Below are positions 27,102 to 36,495 of a stretch of DNA of 64,000 nucleotides, in pieces. The stretch is from Flavobacterium restrictum. GTDB lineage: Bacteria > Bacteroidota > Bacteroidia > Flavobacteriales > Flavobacteriaceae. The translations under genes were made by a program, and so were the position numbers. Position 1 is the stretch's first letter, and each line of letters opens with the position of its first letter. The stretch lies in contig NZ_VJZT01000007.1 of the NCBI RefSeq assembly GCF_007097245.1, positions 1 to 64,000 on the forward strand, in the 5' to 3' direction. The notes beneath the pieces were generated by a model. It saw nothing but the letters and a program-made list of their open reading frames with translations, was not told where the DNA came from and made no database searches.

Positions 27102-27488
27102 ATGGTTTCACAAATCACAAGAGGCATAAAAATTTCAGTTCTAACCAGTTTTGAAGGTACCTACTTCAAAAACTACAAGATTCATTTTGCCTTTAGTTAT
27201 GAAATAACAATCGAAAATCAAAGCAAAGATTCCGTGCAATTGACCTCACGTCACTGGGAAATAATCGACTCTTTAAATGATGTAGAAATCGTTGATGGCG
27301 AAGGAATAATAGGTAAAAAACCCGTTCTAAAACCAGGCGAATTTCACACCTACAGCTCTGGTTGCCTGCTATCGTCGCCTTATGGCGCTATGAAAGGACA
27401 TTTTAATATGATCAATTTCACCAGCACCAAAACATTCAAAGTGATCGTTCCTACCTTCAAACTTTGCGCCCCTTTTGCGTTAAACTAA
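27102..27488 (+). CDS. apaG: ApaG (DUF525) domain protein
   Basis: A 128-residue protein with the immunoglobulin-like ApaG fold. Landmarks are FSYEITIENQSKDSVQLTSRHWEIID, the glycine-rich segment DGEGIIGKKPVLKPGEFHTYSSG and the end FKLCAPFALN. The family is linked to Co2+/Mg2+ homeostasis and diadenosine-polyphosphate metabolism in Enterobacteria; the molecular role is still unclear. It is followed by a repeat-like noncoding stretch. Confidence 0.92.
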   Translation: MVSQITRGIKISVLTSFEGTYFKNYKIHFAFSYEITIENQSKDSVQLTSRHWEIIDSLNDVEIVDGEGIIGKKPVLKPGEFHTYSSGCLLSSPYGAMKGHFNMINFTSTKTFKVIVPTFKLCAPFALN

Positions 27489-27507
27489 ACGCGTAACTTT
27501 TATTTTT

Positions 27508-27655
27508 AGGAGCTATTTCCAGCTATCCACTACAAGTCCTCCCTCAAAAAACTATTTTTCTATGCCCTAAAAGGAGCTTCCTTTGGTCGCTCTTTTAGAA
27601 CAAGAAAAATTAGTTTTTTTCAGTCCGGGCTTTCCATTACTATCTGGGCTGGGTC
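27508..27655. repeat. Probable degenerate Flavobacterium intergenic repeat element
   Basis: A stretch without coding potential, beginning GGAGCTATTTCCAGCTATCC, with an internal AAAGGAGCTTCCTTTGGTCG block and an end CTATCTGGGCTGGG. Its wording matches an element I remember from many Flavobacterium intergenic regions (GGAGCTATTTCC...GGGCTAGG). It fills almost all of the 296-bp gap between apaG and the dehydrogenase gene. Recognition is from memory; no second copy is in the window. Confidence 0.45.
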
Positions 27656-27721
27656 ATACAATCACCATTATTTTACCAATAGTTTATACTAACAAATACC
27701 AATTTTTAAAACAATCATTCG

Positions 27722-27729
27722 TACTTTTG
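27722..27729 (+). promoter_or_regulatory. -7 element of the P5C dehydrogenase gene
   Basis: TACTTTTG, a perfect TAnnTTTG, 55 bp before the start codon and just past the repeat element. Confidence 0.5.
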
Positions 27730-27784
27730 TGAAATAGTACAAAACACATTCACAACGAACGCTTACTCTTTTAAATTTATCAAT

Positions 27785-29413
27785 ATGCTAAAAGGATTTT
27801 TTAATGTACCCAAAGCCGTAAACGAACCTGTAAAAGGTTACGCACCCAATTCCCCCGAAAAAGCAGCAGTTCAAGCCGCTTACAAAACCATGTGGAATAC
27901 TCAAATCGATGTGCCATTGTATATTGGTAGCGAAGAAATTAGAACTGGAAATACTAGAAATATGACCGCTCCTCATGACCACCAACACGTTGTAGGAACC
28001 TATCATCTAGCCGAAAAAAGCCATGTCGAAAAAGCCATTGCCAATGCTCTTGAATCCAGAACGGCATGGGCAAATATGGCTTGGGAACAACGTGCCGCTA
28101 TTTTCTTGAAAGCAGCCGAGTTAATTGCTGGGCCTTACAGAGCTAGAATAAATGCCGCAACAATGATTGCGCAGTCCAAAAACATACACCAAGCCGAAAT
28201 TGACGCCTCTTGCGAATTGATAGACTTTTTGCGTTTCAATGTGCAGTTCATGACACAAATCTATAGCGATCAACCTGCATCGACCTCGGACATGTGGAAT
28301 CGGTTAGAATACCGTCCGCTCGAGGGTTTTGTTTATGCCATTACGCCTTTTAACTTTACCGCCATCGCCGCTAATCTTCCTGCAAGTGCCGCCATGATGG
28401 GGAATGTAGTGATTTGGAAACCAAGTGATAGTCAAGTTTTTTCTGCAAAAATAATTATCGATGTTTTTAAAGAAGCTGGTGTTCCAGATGGCGTGATCAA
28501 CGTAGTTTTTGGCGATGCCTTAATGATTACCGATACTGTTTTGGCAAGTCGTGATTTTGCTGGAATCCATTTTACAGGTTCAACACATGTGTTCAAGGAC
28601 ATTTGGGCCAAAATTGGAATGAACATTCATCATTACAAAACCTATCCAAGAATTGTTGGTGAAACGGGTGGAAAGGATTTTATTATTGCGCATCCAAGTG
28701 CCAATGCGAAACAAGTGGCCACAGGAATCGTTCGTGGTGCATTCGAATTTCAAGGTCAAAAATGTTCGGCTGCTTCCAGAGCTTATGTACCGCAAAGTTT
28801 GTGGTCAGCGGTAAAAGAACAATTGATTGCCGATACTAAATCAATGAAAATGGGATCTCCAGAAGATTTTAGCAATTTTATAACAGCCGTTATTCATGAA
28901 GGATCTTTTGATAAACTGGCATGTTTTATAGATCAAGCCAAAAAAGATGCTGATGCCGAAATCATCGTTGGCGGAAACTATGATAAATCCATAGGTTACT
29001 TTATAGAACCAACCATAATCGTAACCACAAATCCTAATTACACCACCATGGCAACCGAATTGTTTGGGCCAGTAATGACTATTTTTGTCTACGAAGATGC
29101 CAATTGGATGGAAACATTACAATTGGTAGACACCACTTCGGAATATGCTTTGACAGGAGCCGTTTTCAGTCAAGATCGCTATGCTATTGAGCAAGCGACA
29201 ACGGCTTTGCAAAATGCTGCTGGTAATTTTTATATCAATGATAAACCAACTGGTGCCGTTGTAGGTATGCAACCTTTTGGTGGCGCAAGAGCTTCTGGAA
29301 CCAATGATAAAGCAGGATCAGCATTGAATTTGTTGCGTTGGGCTTCGCCAAGAACCATCAAAGAAACTTTTGTAACTCCAGAGGATTATAGATATCCTTT
29401 TTTGGGAGAATAG
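27785..29413 (+). CDS. pruA: L-glutamate gamma-semialdehyde (1-pyrroline-5-carboxylate) dehydrogenase
   Basis: A 542-residue NAD-dependent aldehyde dehydrogenase, second step of proline breakdown to glutamate. Key segments are YAITPFNFTAIAANLP (NAD binding), GETGGKDF with the general-base glutamate, and FEFQGQKCSAASRAYVP with the catalytic Cys. VGMQPFGGARASGTNDKAG near the C-terminus is typical of P5C dehydrogenases of the eukaryote/Bacteroidota branch, monofunctional and lacking the PutA proline dehydrogenase domain. It stands alone with its own promoter and terminator. Confidence 0.93.
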   Translation: MLKGFFNVPKAVNEPVKGYAPNSPEKAAVQAAYKTMWNTQIDVPLYIGSEEIRTGNTRNMTAPHDHQHVVGTYHLAEKSHVEKAIANALESRTAWANMAWEQRAAIFLKAAELIAGPYRARINAATMIAQSKNIHQAEIDASCELIDFLRFNVQFMTQIYSDQPASTSDMWNRLEYRPLEGFVYAITPFNFTAIAANLPASAAMMGNVVIWKPSDSQVFSAKIIIDVFKEAGVPDGVINVVFGDALMITDTVLASRDFAGIHFTGSTHVFKDIWAKIGMNIHHYKTYPRIVGETGGKDFIIAHPSANAKQVATGIVRGAFEFQGQKCSAASRAYVPQSLWSAVKEQLIADTKSMKMGSPEDFSNFITAVIHEGSFDKLACFIDQAKKDADAEIIVGGNYDKSIGYFIEPTIIVTTNPNYTTMATELFGPVMTIFVYEDANWMETLQLVDTTSEYALTGAVFSQDRYAIEQATTALQNAAGNFYINDKPTGAVVGMQPFGGARASGTNDKAGSALNLLRWASPRTIKETFVTPEDYRYPFLGE

Positions 29414-29431
29414 ATTCTATTTTAAATGTAA

Positions 29432-29480
29432 AACCCCACAAGAATTCAAGCAACTTGAAATCGTGTGGGGTTATTTTTTA
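29432..29480. terminator. Shared convergent terminator of pruA and rlmF
   Basis: An AACCCCACA/TGTGGGGTT stem with an inner TTCAAG/CTTGAA stem and a CAA loop, followed by TATTTTTT on the plus strand and ATTTAAAA-type sequence on the minus strand. It lies between the converging genes. Confidence 0.85.
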
Positions 29481-29509
29481 GATTAAAAAGAAAAACTTTA
29501 AAAAAAATA

Positions 29510-30457
29510 CTATTCAAACTTCCAGTTCTTCTGTTGTGTTTCTGACAAAAAAGTCCAAGCTACTATTCGGCTTGTTTTTTGGCCTTGTGCCATATCAATG
29601 GTTTTTATGGTAGCGGCATTTACTTTGTTTAGGGTTTTGTAAAGGCTGGTCAAATGCGATTGTTTAGAGACCAAAGTGGTAAACCACAAGCATTGCATGG
29701 GATATTTAGCACTTTCAAAAATCATTTGCGTGATGAAACCCAACTCGCCACCTTCGCACCATAATTCGGCATTTTGACCTCCAAAATTCAGAACTGGTTT
29801 AGTAGTTCTAGTGTTTTCAAGGTTGTTTACTTTGCGAATCGATGATTTTGTGGCTTCTTCCTTGGAGTTATGAAAGGGAGGATTGCAAATGGTAAAGGTA
29901 AATTTGTCTTCGGGAGTGATGATGTTTTTGAAAATAAAACGTGATTCCACTTGAAGTTGCAAACTAATAGACTCGATTAATTGTGGGTTATTAGCAATTA
30001 TTTTTTTGCAATTTTGAATCGCTTTTTCGTCAATATCTGTGCCTACAAAACTCCAATCATAGACTGAATTTCCCAGAATTGGATAAATACAATTGGCACC
30101 AACGCCAATGTCTAATCCTTGAACTGCTTCGCCTATAGGGATGATTCCATTGTTTGTCAAGGCCAACAAGTCAGCGATGTAATGAATATAATCGACTCTT
30201 CCAGGAATGGGTGGGCAGAGGTAATTGGTAGGAATGTCCCAATTTTGAATGTCGTAATTGGCGATTAGCAAGGCTTTATTTAGGGCTATTACGGCTTCGG
30301 GATTGCTGAAATCTATGGATTCGATTTGGTGTTCGTTGATGAAAACAAAAGGGACTAATTCAGGAAATAGGATTCCTAATTGTTCAAAATCGTAACCAAA
30401 ACGGTGTTGGTTTCGAGGATGTAAATTTGTTTTTTCGGGACTTTTAGTACTTTTCAT
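29510..30457 (-). CDS. rlmF: 23S rRNA (adenine(1618)-N(6))-methyltransferase
   Basis: An SAM-dependent enzyme methylating A1618 of 23S rRNA. Landmarks are LHPRNQHRFGYDFEQL at the N-terminus, GLDIGVGANCIYPILG (SAM-binding motif I), FVGTDIDEKAI, and the N6-adenine catalytic motif NPPFH with FTICNPPFHNSKEEA. I place the start at 30457 instead of a longer frame beginning at 30580, because a perfect -7 element lies between them and the E. coli family N-terminus aligns with the short form (315 aa). Confidence 0.92.
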   Translation of the reverse strand: MKSTKSPEKTNLHPRNQHRFGYDFEQLGILFPELVPFVFINEHQIESIDFSNPEAVIALNKALLIANYDIQNWDIPTNYLCPPIPGRVDYIHYIADLLALTNNGIIPIGEAVQGLDIGVGANCIYPILGNSVYDWSFVGTDIDEKAIQNCKKIIANNPQLIESISLQLQVESRFIFKNIITPEDKFTFTICNPPFHNSKEEATKSSIRKVNNLENTRTTKPVLNFGGQNAELWCEGGELGFITQMIFESAKYPMQCLWFTTLVSKQSHLTSLYKTLNKVNAATIKTIDMAQGQKTSRIVAWTFLSETQQKNWKFE

Positions 30458-30473
30458 TTTCTTAATTTCGGTG

Positions 30474-30481
30474 CAAAGATA
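30474..30481 (-). promoter_or_regulatory. -7 element that fixes the rlmF start
   Basis: TATCTTTG on the minus strand, 17 bp before the ATG at 30457. It falls inside the longer reading frame, so transcription from here excludes the upstream start at 30580. Confidence 0.6.
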
Positions 30482-30666
30482 AGCAATAGAATCTTGTAAA
30501 TCCCTAGTACTTAATAGGGCATTCGATTTTAAGGAAGGTTTGTGCACATTTACTTCGCTTATAGATTGGGATTTGGTCACGAATTTGGGAATAAATAGGC
30601 GTACTTGCGTATGGTAATGCTTTTTTTAGAGTTCTTTTTCAGTTCTTTTTTGAACTAAACATCCCT

Positions 30667-31329
30667 TTAATCCATACATTCCATGAGTAATAAATCGCCG
30701 TCAATGTGTGTTATAGTTACGATTCCATCGTGCAAAACGGCATTGCTGCTGCCCGTTCTATACCCCATAGTTAGGGTGTCGTTTTGTAGGGGATAAACCA
30801 AATTATCCGAGTCAATTCCGTTGACTACCCCAATAGGGATTAAGGAGATAGGCGTTTCTGCGGTGTACCATTTTTCGAATTTGTTAGGTAATAAGAAAAT
30901 TTTCGAATGGTCATCCAGAATGACAATTTGGATTAAATTGCGATAGCGTACAATGTTAGTCAAATTGGTAATGGTGTGATCGGCTCTTTTGCCAGTAGCC
31001 CAAACAATATTTACGGCAGGAATTTTTCGAGCAATTAAGTAATCTAATGCTTTTTCTAAATCGGTTTTGTTTTGGTCTGGGGTGTGTACAATTTCTAGCG
31101 GATATTGTGTGGTTTGGTACTGCTCTGGGTCAAAGCCTCGGTCAAAATCACCCAATAAAACATCGACTTTTATGTCAAGTTGCATCACTCGTTCCATAGC
31201 CGAATCCAAAACGATGACCAGCGGTGACCACTCCAGTAATTGCCCTAAAAGCTCGGGATTGCAGGAAGCACCGTTGGCAATAATTAGTGCGGGTTCTTGA
31301 TCGTCGCGAACAATGTGGTGTGAGGACAT
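30667..31329 (-). CDS. Thiamine pyrophosphokinase
   Basis: A 220-residue cytoplasmic enzyme making thiamine diphosphate from thiamine and ATP. The metal/ATP motifs are in order: VIVLDSAMERV, LLGDFDRGFD, TPDQNKTDLEKALDYL and WATGKRADHTITNL, then the C-terminal thiamine-binding beta domain (SLIPIGVVNGI, GSSNAVLHDG). Found singly, not with thi biosynthesis genes; no TPP riboswitch (THI box) was seen in front of it. Confidence 0.9.
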   Translation of the reverse strand: MSSHHIVRDDQEPALIIANGASCNPELLGQLLEWSPLVIVLDSAMERVMQLDIKVDVLLGDFDRGFDPEQYQTTQYPLEIVHTPDQNKTDLEKALDYLIARKIPAVNIVWATGKRADHTITNLTNIVRYRNLIQIVILDDHSKIFLLPNKFEKWYTAETPISLIPIGVVNGIDSDNLVYPLQNDTLTMGYRTGSSNAVLHDGIVTITHIDGDLLLMECMD

Positions 31330-31414
31330 AGGAATTTTAGAATTTTTGATTTATAATTTCAGCCATTTGGTAAAGGTATGTAAAATCAAAGTATTTTGAA
31401 CTTAGCCCAAAAAA

Positions 31415-31450
31415 AACCATCCATTGCAATAAAGCTTTTAATGGATGGTT
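31415..31450 (-). terminator. Terminator of the large LamG/T9SS gene
   Basis: A perfect 11-bp stem AACCATCCATT/AATGGATGGTT with a 14-nt loop, followed on the minus strand by a run of T, 28 bp past the stop codon. Confidence 0.88.
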
Positions 31451-31477
31451 ATTTCTAGTATAAAAAAAGGAATAGTA

Positions 31478-34400
31478 TTATTTTACAATTATTTTTTTGC
31501 TCATCAATCCTTTTGAGGTTTTTATTTTGGCAATATAAACACCTGCAGGTATTCCTTTAATTGGGATTTTGATGTTTTGTTGGTCTTGGTCGGCTACTTT
31601 CCAATTGTTTATGGATTGTCCCAAGATATTGAATAAAACTACTTTTTCGACAACCAAATCGGTTAGGCTATTCGAGATGTTTAAGCTGGCATTTTTTTGT
31701 TCGAAATAAATACGAATGTCTTTGTTTGTTGTGTCTATAACGCCTAAAGATTTATCGGTAAATCGTAGGGCAAATCGGGTGTCATCTTGACCTGTTACTA
31801 GTGTTGTTTGGTAGGTTTCAGTTCGGATGTCGTGGTAACTTTGGTCTGCATCATCATAAATAAAAATGGGTTGATTGACATCAAAATTTTCTAGCGCATC
31901 GATTCTAAAACTGACCATTCCATCCGCATCCGCTTTGACACCAATAGGATAGGAAAGTGCACTGTCAAAAGCGCCTTCGCCCTCAATGACTAATTGTTCT
32001 TCGCCATTTAGCAAATACATATCGTTTGGAAATTCATCTAAACAATAGGAATCGTATCCATAATCGATTTGGCTCGTTGCTTTTTCGGGAACAAAACCTA
32101 AAACCACTTGGCGATGGTAGCCATCGTTGGAATTGTATCCCAACCGAATGATTTGGTTGGTATTTTCGGGGATAGTTATTGGTAAGATTTTGGTGGTTGA
32201 AGTTGATTTGAACATTGCATTCGAATTGGACGCATCAGTTTCCTTAAAAAAAGCACGTTGGCTGTTGTTAAAAACTATTGTTCCTCCGCCAGTTGTTTTT
32301 CCGTACACAAAAAAACCTTGCCCTACGGGTATGTATTTTTGTGGGATTCTGGTACTTAATCCCAAGCCACTGATAGAAGTCGGAGAAACAGGCGCTATTC
32401 CTGCCAAAAGATTCCGAACAGCATAACCGCCCTGATAGTCTTTTACAACATGGGTAGTGTTAGTGGTATAATGTTCCCAAAAATAGAGCGTGCCTTCTAT
32501 ACCTAAATCATCAGTAGTACTTAAAATTAAATTGTCCGAAATAAACTTATTAGAGTCCAAAGCCGATGGGTAGGGATTACCAGTTAGAAATAGCTCATCG
32601 GTACCCGCTTTATTGAGTACATTATTGATGGTGCCGTTGTTAGGTTTGCCAACAAAAGTAAAGTTACTAGCTGCGCCACTTCCTTTCATAGTAAAACCTT
32701 GACCTACACGTAAGGCGTCTGTTTCTAAAATGCGAACCCAATTGGCATAATCATCGGCTTTGCTTTCAAATTTATAAAGCCAATAGCGCGCAATACTTAC
32801 GGGAGTTGCAGCATTACCTGCAACGCCATCATATCCTGATATAAACGAAATGTTTCTTGGGGTACTATTGAAACCATCTTTCATCACTCCCAAAATGGTG
32901 TAATTAGTATTGTTTGCCGTTGTATTGATGGGGCTCACGGGTGAACTCCAGTAATTGTAATTGTATTTACTGGTTTGTCCTTGTTGGTCTCTTTCGATAT
33001 AGCCAGTACTTGCTATGTCAAGGTCGCTAGTACTGTTTTGAACTAATTGCGATTTGCTTTGTAAATCTAATTTTCCATCTAGTCGCAACAACCAGGTATT
33101 GGTCAAGCCGCTATCGTTGTTGACGGTTAAACTTTTGTTGGCATCAATAATTAAACCCAAATCAGTTCTGTCTACAGTTGTAGTTACGTTGTGTTTGACA
33201 TTTACAATAGTGCTATACGTATTGATATCAGTACCTTGAATGTCTCTAGTTGCATCAGTAACCACTGTGGCTAGATCACCATCGGCAGTGGTTATAAATG
33301 GTAGTGGCGCTTCCTGAACTTTGATTACTTTATGGTTGTAGATTTTGGTTCCTGTTAGATCAATTGCTGTGGTTGAGAGGTCATCAATAATATCATCTTT
33401 GTAGGCATCCATACGGTAATAACGCACCATATTGGTATAAGTTAATGTACTAGTAGATGTGGTCAAATCTTGACCTATTTCTTTAAAAGTTAATGATGTT
33501 CCTTTAAGTTTGGTACTAATAGGATCCATTTCTTGATAAATCATTCGTTGCACTTGGTCATCGGTTAGGGAGGTGTTAAATACGCGCACCTCATCTATTT
33601 TACCTTTGAAATAGTTAGTTCCAGCCGCTACAATCGAGCCAGGATCTCTACCAATAGTGAGTGTGGTGGTGTTGCCTGTTATGGTTCCGGTTAATGTTGC
33701 AGGTGTGGCTACTTTAGTTCCATTCAAGTACAAGTTTAGATTGGCACCATCGTACACTGCAGCCACATGATACCATCGCTTTTTGTCTAACACTATTGTA
33801 GAGGTAAGCGTTTTATTCCCTCCGGATGTTTTGATGAATACTTCTAATTTCTGTGCACTAGTAACCCGCAACTGAAAATTATCTTGCCCAACAATGCATC
33901 CCGTTGTACTAAAAGCGGTATTCAAATCAATCCAAGCCATTAGTGACGCTTTTGGAAGATTATCTAAAATCGCAACTGGATCTTTGGCATAATCATTTCG
34001 ACCATCAAAGTCCAAGTAAAGTTTTTGGTTTAGATTTCTTGGCGAACCAACAACGGCGGTATTGGTATCAAAGGCATCTCGAATACCATCTTTATCAACA
34101 TCGGTACTGCCATTAATAATTCCATCTTTTACCGCATCCGTGTCAAGCGCGGCATAGAGTGTTTTTGAAATGTCAAAATTGACTCCATCTGATTTTACAT
34201 CAAGATAATCTGGAATACCATCATTGTCAGAATCCAATAAATAGGTAGCCGAAGGGAAAGTAGCATTGGCAATACCTTGACTGGAATTTCCAAAAGCAAT
34301 ATTAAAATCTGCTACAGATATTGTAGTTGTTGCTCCTGCTTTAGTCCCATAATCGTATAAGTCTAATATCCCATCACCATAGCCCTCGACTACACCGTCA

Positions 34401-36082
34401 CCATTTATATCTTTACTTCTAAACACTTCCGATTCAGGTCCATCACCGCGACCGTCACCTGTTATGTCTCCGTCACCATTTATAAAACCAGTAACCGCAT
34501 TGGTATTTCCAGCACCCGATTCATCCACATCAAAAACCGTATCATTGTCACTATCTAAATCTATATAATTAGGTATTCCGTCTCCATCTGAATCCAAAGG
34601 AGTTGGTCTTGTGGCTAGTGCATTATCGTCTAGACCATCACCATTTGTATCTACCCAAAGTGTTGGGAATGTGGAAGATATTGAAGTTGCAGTTCTATCA
34701 ATTACTCCTTTTCCGTTGCTTCGGTTTCCTAATCCTGCTTCTACCACGTCAGGAATACCATCATTATCAGTGTCTAGGTCAAATAAATCGGCTACGCCAT
34801 CATAATCTAAATCACATAATTGTTGCGAAATTTGTATGTCGTCAAGCGCCAAGTCATTTCCTGTACCTCCTGTATTGTTGTTTATAAAAACAACTTTAAA
34901 AGCATTTACAGGTAAATTTAAATTAGCAGTAAATTGCTTCCAGTCGCCAGTTGTTGGTGAAGCTGCACAAGGAGCTATATCGCCTGTTGTTATGGGTGGG
35001 GTCAATAATACGTCATTTAAATCTCTAAACTCCACTTTTATATTTGGGCGTTTTCGAGTAGCTATACCTGGGGCATCTGCTCTATCTAGGTTGAGCACCC
35101 AAAAACTATAGGTAATAGGAATTCCTGGTAAAGCACCTGTTATTTGTGCGGTATAAAAAATCCCTGCTGTATTCGAGGCGTTAAATAATGCCATCCGCCC
35201 ATTTGCAGCTGTGGGAGTAGTGTGATCTGTTCCAGTATACCAATATTGACTCGCCCATGACGCTATTTGCGCACTTGTACCTACGGTGTATTTACCATCA
35301 TTTAAATCTGTTGAGTTAGGACTACCTTCACAAACACTTGCTGTGCTGGCATCCTGATAACAATAGGTGGTGGTAGCACTATACGTTGTATTAATTGTTG
35401 TTCGACCTCCGTTACCAAAGGTTTCGTTCAAAAATTTGTAATTGGCTTTGTTGGCACTAATGGATTCGCAATTGGTCTCTTCGGTTACGTCTTTTATTCC
35501 GTCGTTATCATCATCAATGTCCACGTTATCATAAATACCATCGCCATCGCTATCATAAAACGTTTGTATACCAGTACCTTGAATTTTAAAATCATACGTA
35601 CCCTCGTTACTATCATCATTGTTGATTGTGATTGTCGTGGATTTTAGACCAACGGTTGTTGGGTTAAAAGTAACTACTAGATTGAAACTAGCACCAGCAT
35701 TTATGTTGAAAGGGAATGAAGTAGTTGGAAAAGTAAAATCTGATCCTGGTACGGTAATACCAGTTATAGCTAATGTACCAGTGCCAGTATTTTGAATAAC
35801 AAAAGTTTTAATAATAGTACCCGAACTTATCTCAAGTGAGCCGAAGTCTGTGTTGTCAGCAACGCTCAAAATGGTATAGTTATCTGGTATAGTAATGCCA
35901 TTGCTTTGTACGTTAATTTCTTGCCCAGCAACAAGTACTTTTTTATTTGTGGTGCTGTTAAGGATATTACTTATTTTTTTTGAAACAATTAATTCCTTGG
36001 GAGTATTAGAAAAGCTATTTGCGCAAGAAAAAATTAATAATGTTACTAAAATGTACTTTTTAAAGGTGTATTTTTTTTTCAT
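31478..36082 (-). CDS. Large T9SS-exported protein with HYDIN/ASH-like, calcium-binding TSP3-like and LamG domains
   Basis: A 1534-residue secreted protein counted from the ATG at 36082; an upstream TTG frame start at 36103 is less likely. Order: Sec signal peptide (ILVTLLIFSCANSFS); choice-of-anchor-D/ASH-like domain (about 75-175: GTIIKTFVIQNTGTGTLAI, then SFNLVVTFNPTTVG); several acidic DxDxDG repeats (DSDGDGIYDNVDIDDDNDGI, DLDTDNDGIPD, DSDGDGIPNYIDLDSDND); a laminin-G-like sandwich (about 700-870: KRWYHVAAVYDGANLNLYLNG, KIDEVRVFN); a long beta-rich part; and a C-terminal type A sorting domain ending in AGVYIAKIKTSKGLMSKKII. Surface-bound or released by T9SS, likely adhesive and calcium-stabilised. 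A single-gene unit. Confidence 0.92.
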   Translation of the reverse strand: MKKKYTFKKYILVTLLIFSCANSFSNTPKELIVSKKISNILNSTTNKKVLVAGQEINVQSNGITIPDNYTILSVADNTDFGSLEISSGTIIKTFVIQNTGTGTLAITGITVPGSDFTFPTTSFPFNINAGASFNLVVTFNPTTVGLKSTTITINNDDSNEGTYDFKIQGTGIQTFYDSDGDGIYDNVDIDDDNDGIKDVTEETNCESISANKANYKFLNETFGNGGRTTINTTYSATTTYCYQDASTASVCEGSPNSTDLNDGKYTVGTSAQIASWASQYWYTGTDHTTPTAANGRMALFNASNTAGIFYTAQITGALPGIPITYSFWVLNLDRADAPGIATRKRPNIKVEFRDLNDVLLTPPITTGDIAPCAASPTTGDWKQFTANLNLPVNAFKVVFINNNTGGTGNDLALDDIQISQQLCDLDYDGVADLFDLDTDNDGIPDVVEAGLGNRSNGKGVIDRTATSISSTFPTLWVDTNGDGLDDNALATRPTPLDSDGDGIPNYIDLDSDNDTVFDVDESGAGNTNAVTGFINGDGDITGDGRGDGPESEVFRSKDINGDGVVEGYGDGILDLYDYGTKAGATTTISVADFNIAFGNSSQGIANATFPSATYLLDSDNDGIPDYLDVKSDGVNFDISKTLYAALDTDAVKDGIINGSTDVDKDGIRDAFDTNTAVVGSPRNLNQKLYLDFDGRNDYAKDPVAILDNLPKASLMAWIDLNTAFSTTGCIVGQDNFQLRVTSAQKLEVFIKTSGGNKTLTSTIVLDKKRWYHVAAVYDGANLNLYLNGTKVATPATLTGTITGNTTTLTIGRDPGSIVAAGTNYFKGKIDEVRVFNTSLTDDQVQRMIYQEMDPISTKLKGTSLTFKEIGQDLTTSTSTLTYTNMVRYYRMDAYKDDIIDDLSTTAIDLTGTKIYNHKVIKVQEAPLPFITTADGDLATVVTDATRDIQGTDINTYSTIVNVKHNVTTTVDRTDLGLIIDANKSLTVNNDSGLTNTWLLRLDGKLDLQSKSQLVQNSTSDLDIASTGYIERDQQGQTSKYNYNYWSSPVSPINTTANNTNYTILGVMKDGFNSTPRNISFISGYDGVAGNAATPVSIARYWLYKFESKADDYANWVRILETDALRVGQGFTMKGSGAASNFTFVGKPNNGTINNVLNKAGTDELFLTGNPYPSALDSNKFISDNLILSTTDDLGIEGTLYFWEHYTTNTTHVVKDYQGGYAVRNLLAGIAPVSPTSISGLGLSTRIPQKYIPVGQGFFVYGKTTGGGTIVFNNSQRAFFKETDASNSNAMFKSTSTTKILPITIPENTNQIIRLGYNSNDGYHRQVVLGFVPEKATSQIDYGYDSYCLDEFPNDMYLLNGEEQLVIEGEGAFDSALSYPIGVKADADGMVSFRIDALENFDVNQPIFIYDDADQSYHDIRTETYQTTLVTGQDDTRFALRFTDKSLGVIDTTNKDIRIYFEQKNASLNISNSLTDLVVEKVVLFNILGQSINNWKVADQDQQNIKIPIKGIPAGVYIAKIKTSKGLMSKKIIVK

Positions 36083-36495
36083 ATTTCTTTCACTTTTTTT
36101 CAATAGAATATTAAAATCAATTCGGGTAACTAAAACTAATTTTGATATTTTTTGCTACAATTTTTTGGGCTAAAGTGTATATCAAATTGGTGTTTTTTAG
36201 CCTTTATTATTATGATTTATCTGTAATTATAGCATCAATCATTCAAAACTAATTATAATAAATTAGGATACCCTTGATTTTTTTTTATACTCGATAAAGG
36301 GTATCTTTTATAAGTTGTACTGCATGTTTGATGTTTTGATTTTAGACTATCAAAGTATTTTTTTTTCTTTTCTTTTTAAATTTGAGTTGTTGCTATTCTA
36401 TTTGCAAACAAGCTATTATGAAGTAATTCACGGTTAGTAATTGCAATTAGTATTCTATTTTTTTATATATTTGATAGAATTTTTTTAAAAAAACT
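36083..36495. other. Divergent intergenic region with an orphan hairpin
   Basis: No gene. A GATACCCTT/AAGGGTATC stem (36267-36305) followed by TTTTAT looks like a plus-strand terminator, though no plus-strand gene lies upstream of it. It may end a small RNA or a leader transcript. The plus-strand promoter of the next gene is at 36441-36473. Confidence 0.5.
36441..36473 (+). promoter_or_regulatory. Promoter of the plug-only protein gene
   Basis: TTG (36441-36443), a 22-bp spacer, then TATATTTG (36466-36473), both perfect Bacteroidota elements, 22 bp before the ATG. Confidence 0.7.

Noticed and set aside
30458..30580. Longer N-terminus for rlmF
   Set aside because: A perfect TAnnTTTG promoter lies within this extension, and the known family begins close to the LHPRNQH motif.
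31330..31400. TPP riboswitch before thiamine pyrophosphokinase
   Set aside because: No THI-box core (CTGAGA ... ACCTGA) was found in the short upstream gap.
31440..36082. Acidic DxDxDG repeats as tandem DNA repeats
   Set aside because: The repeats are at protein level (TSP3-like calcium loops) with varied codons; no DNA-level tandem array is present.
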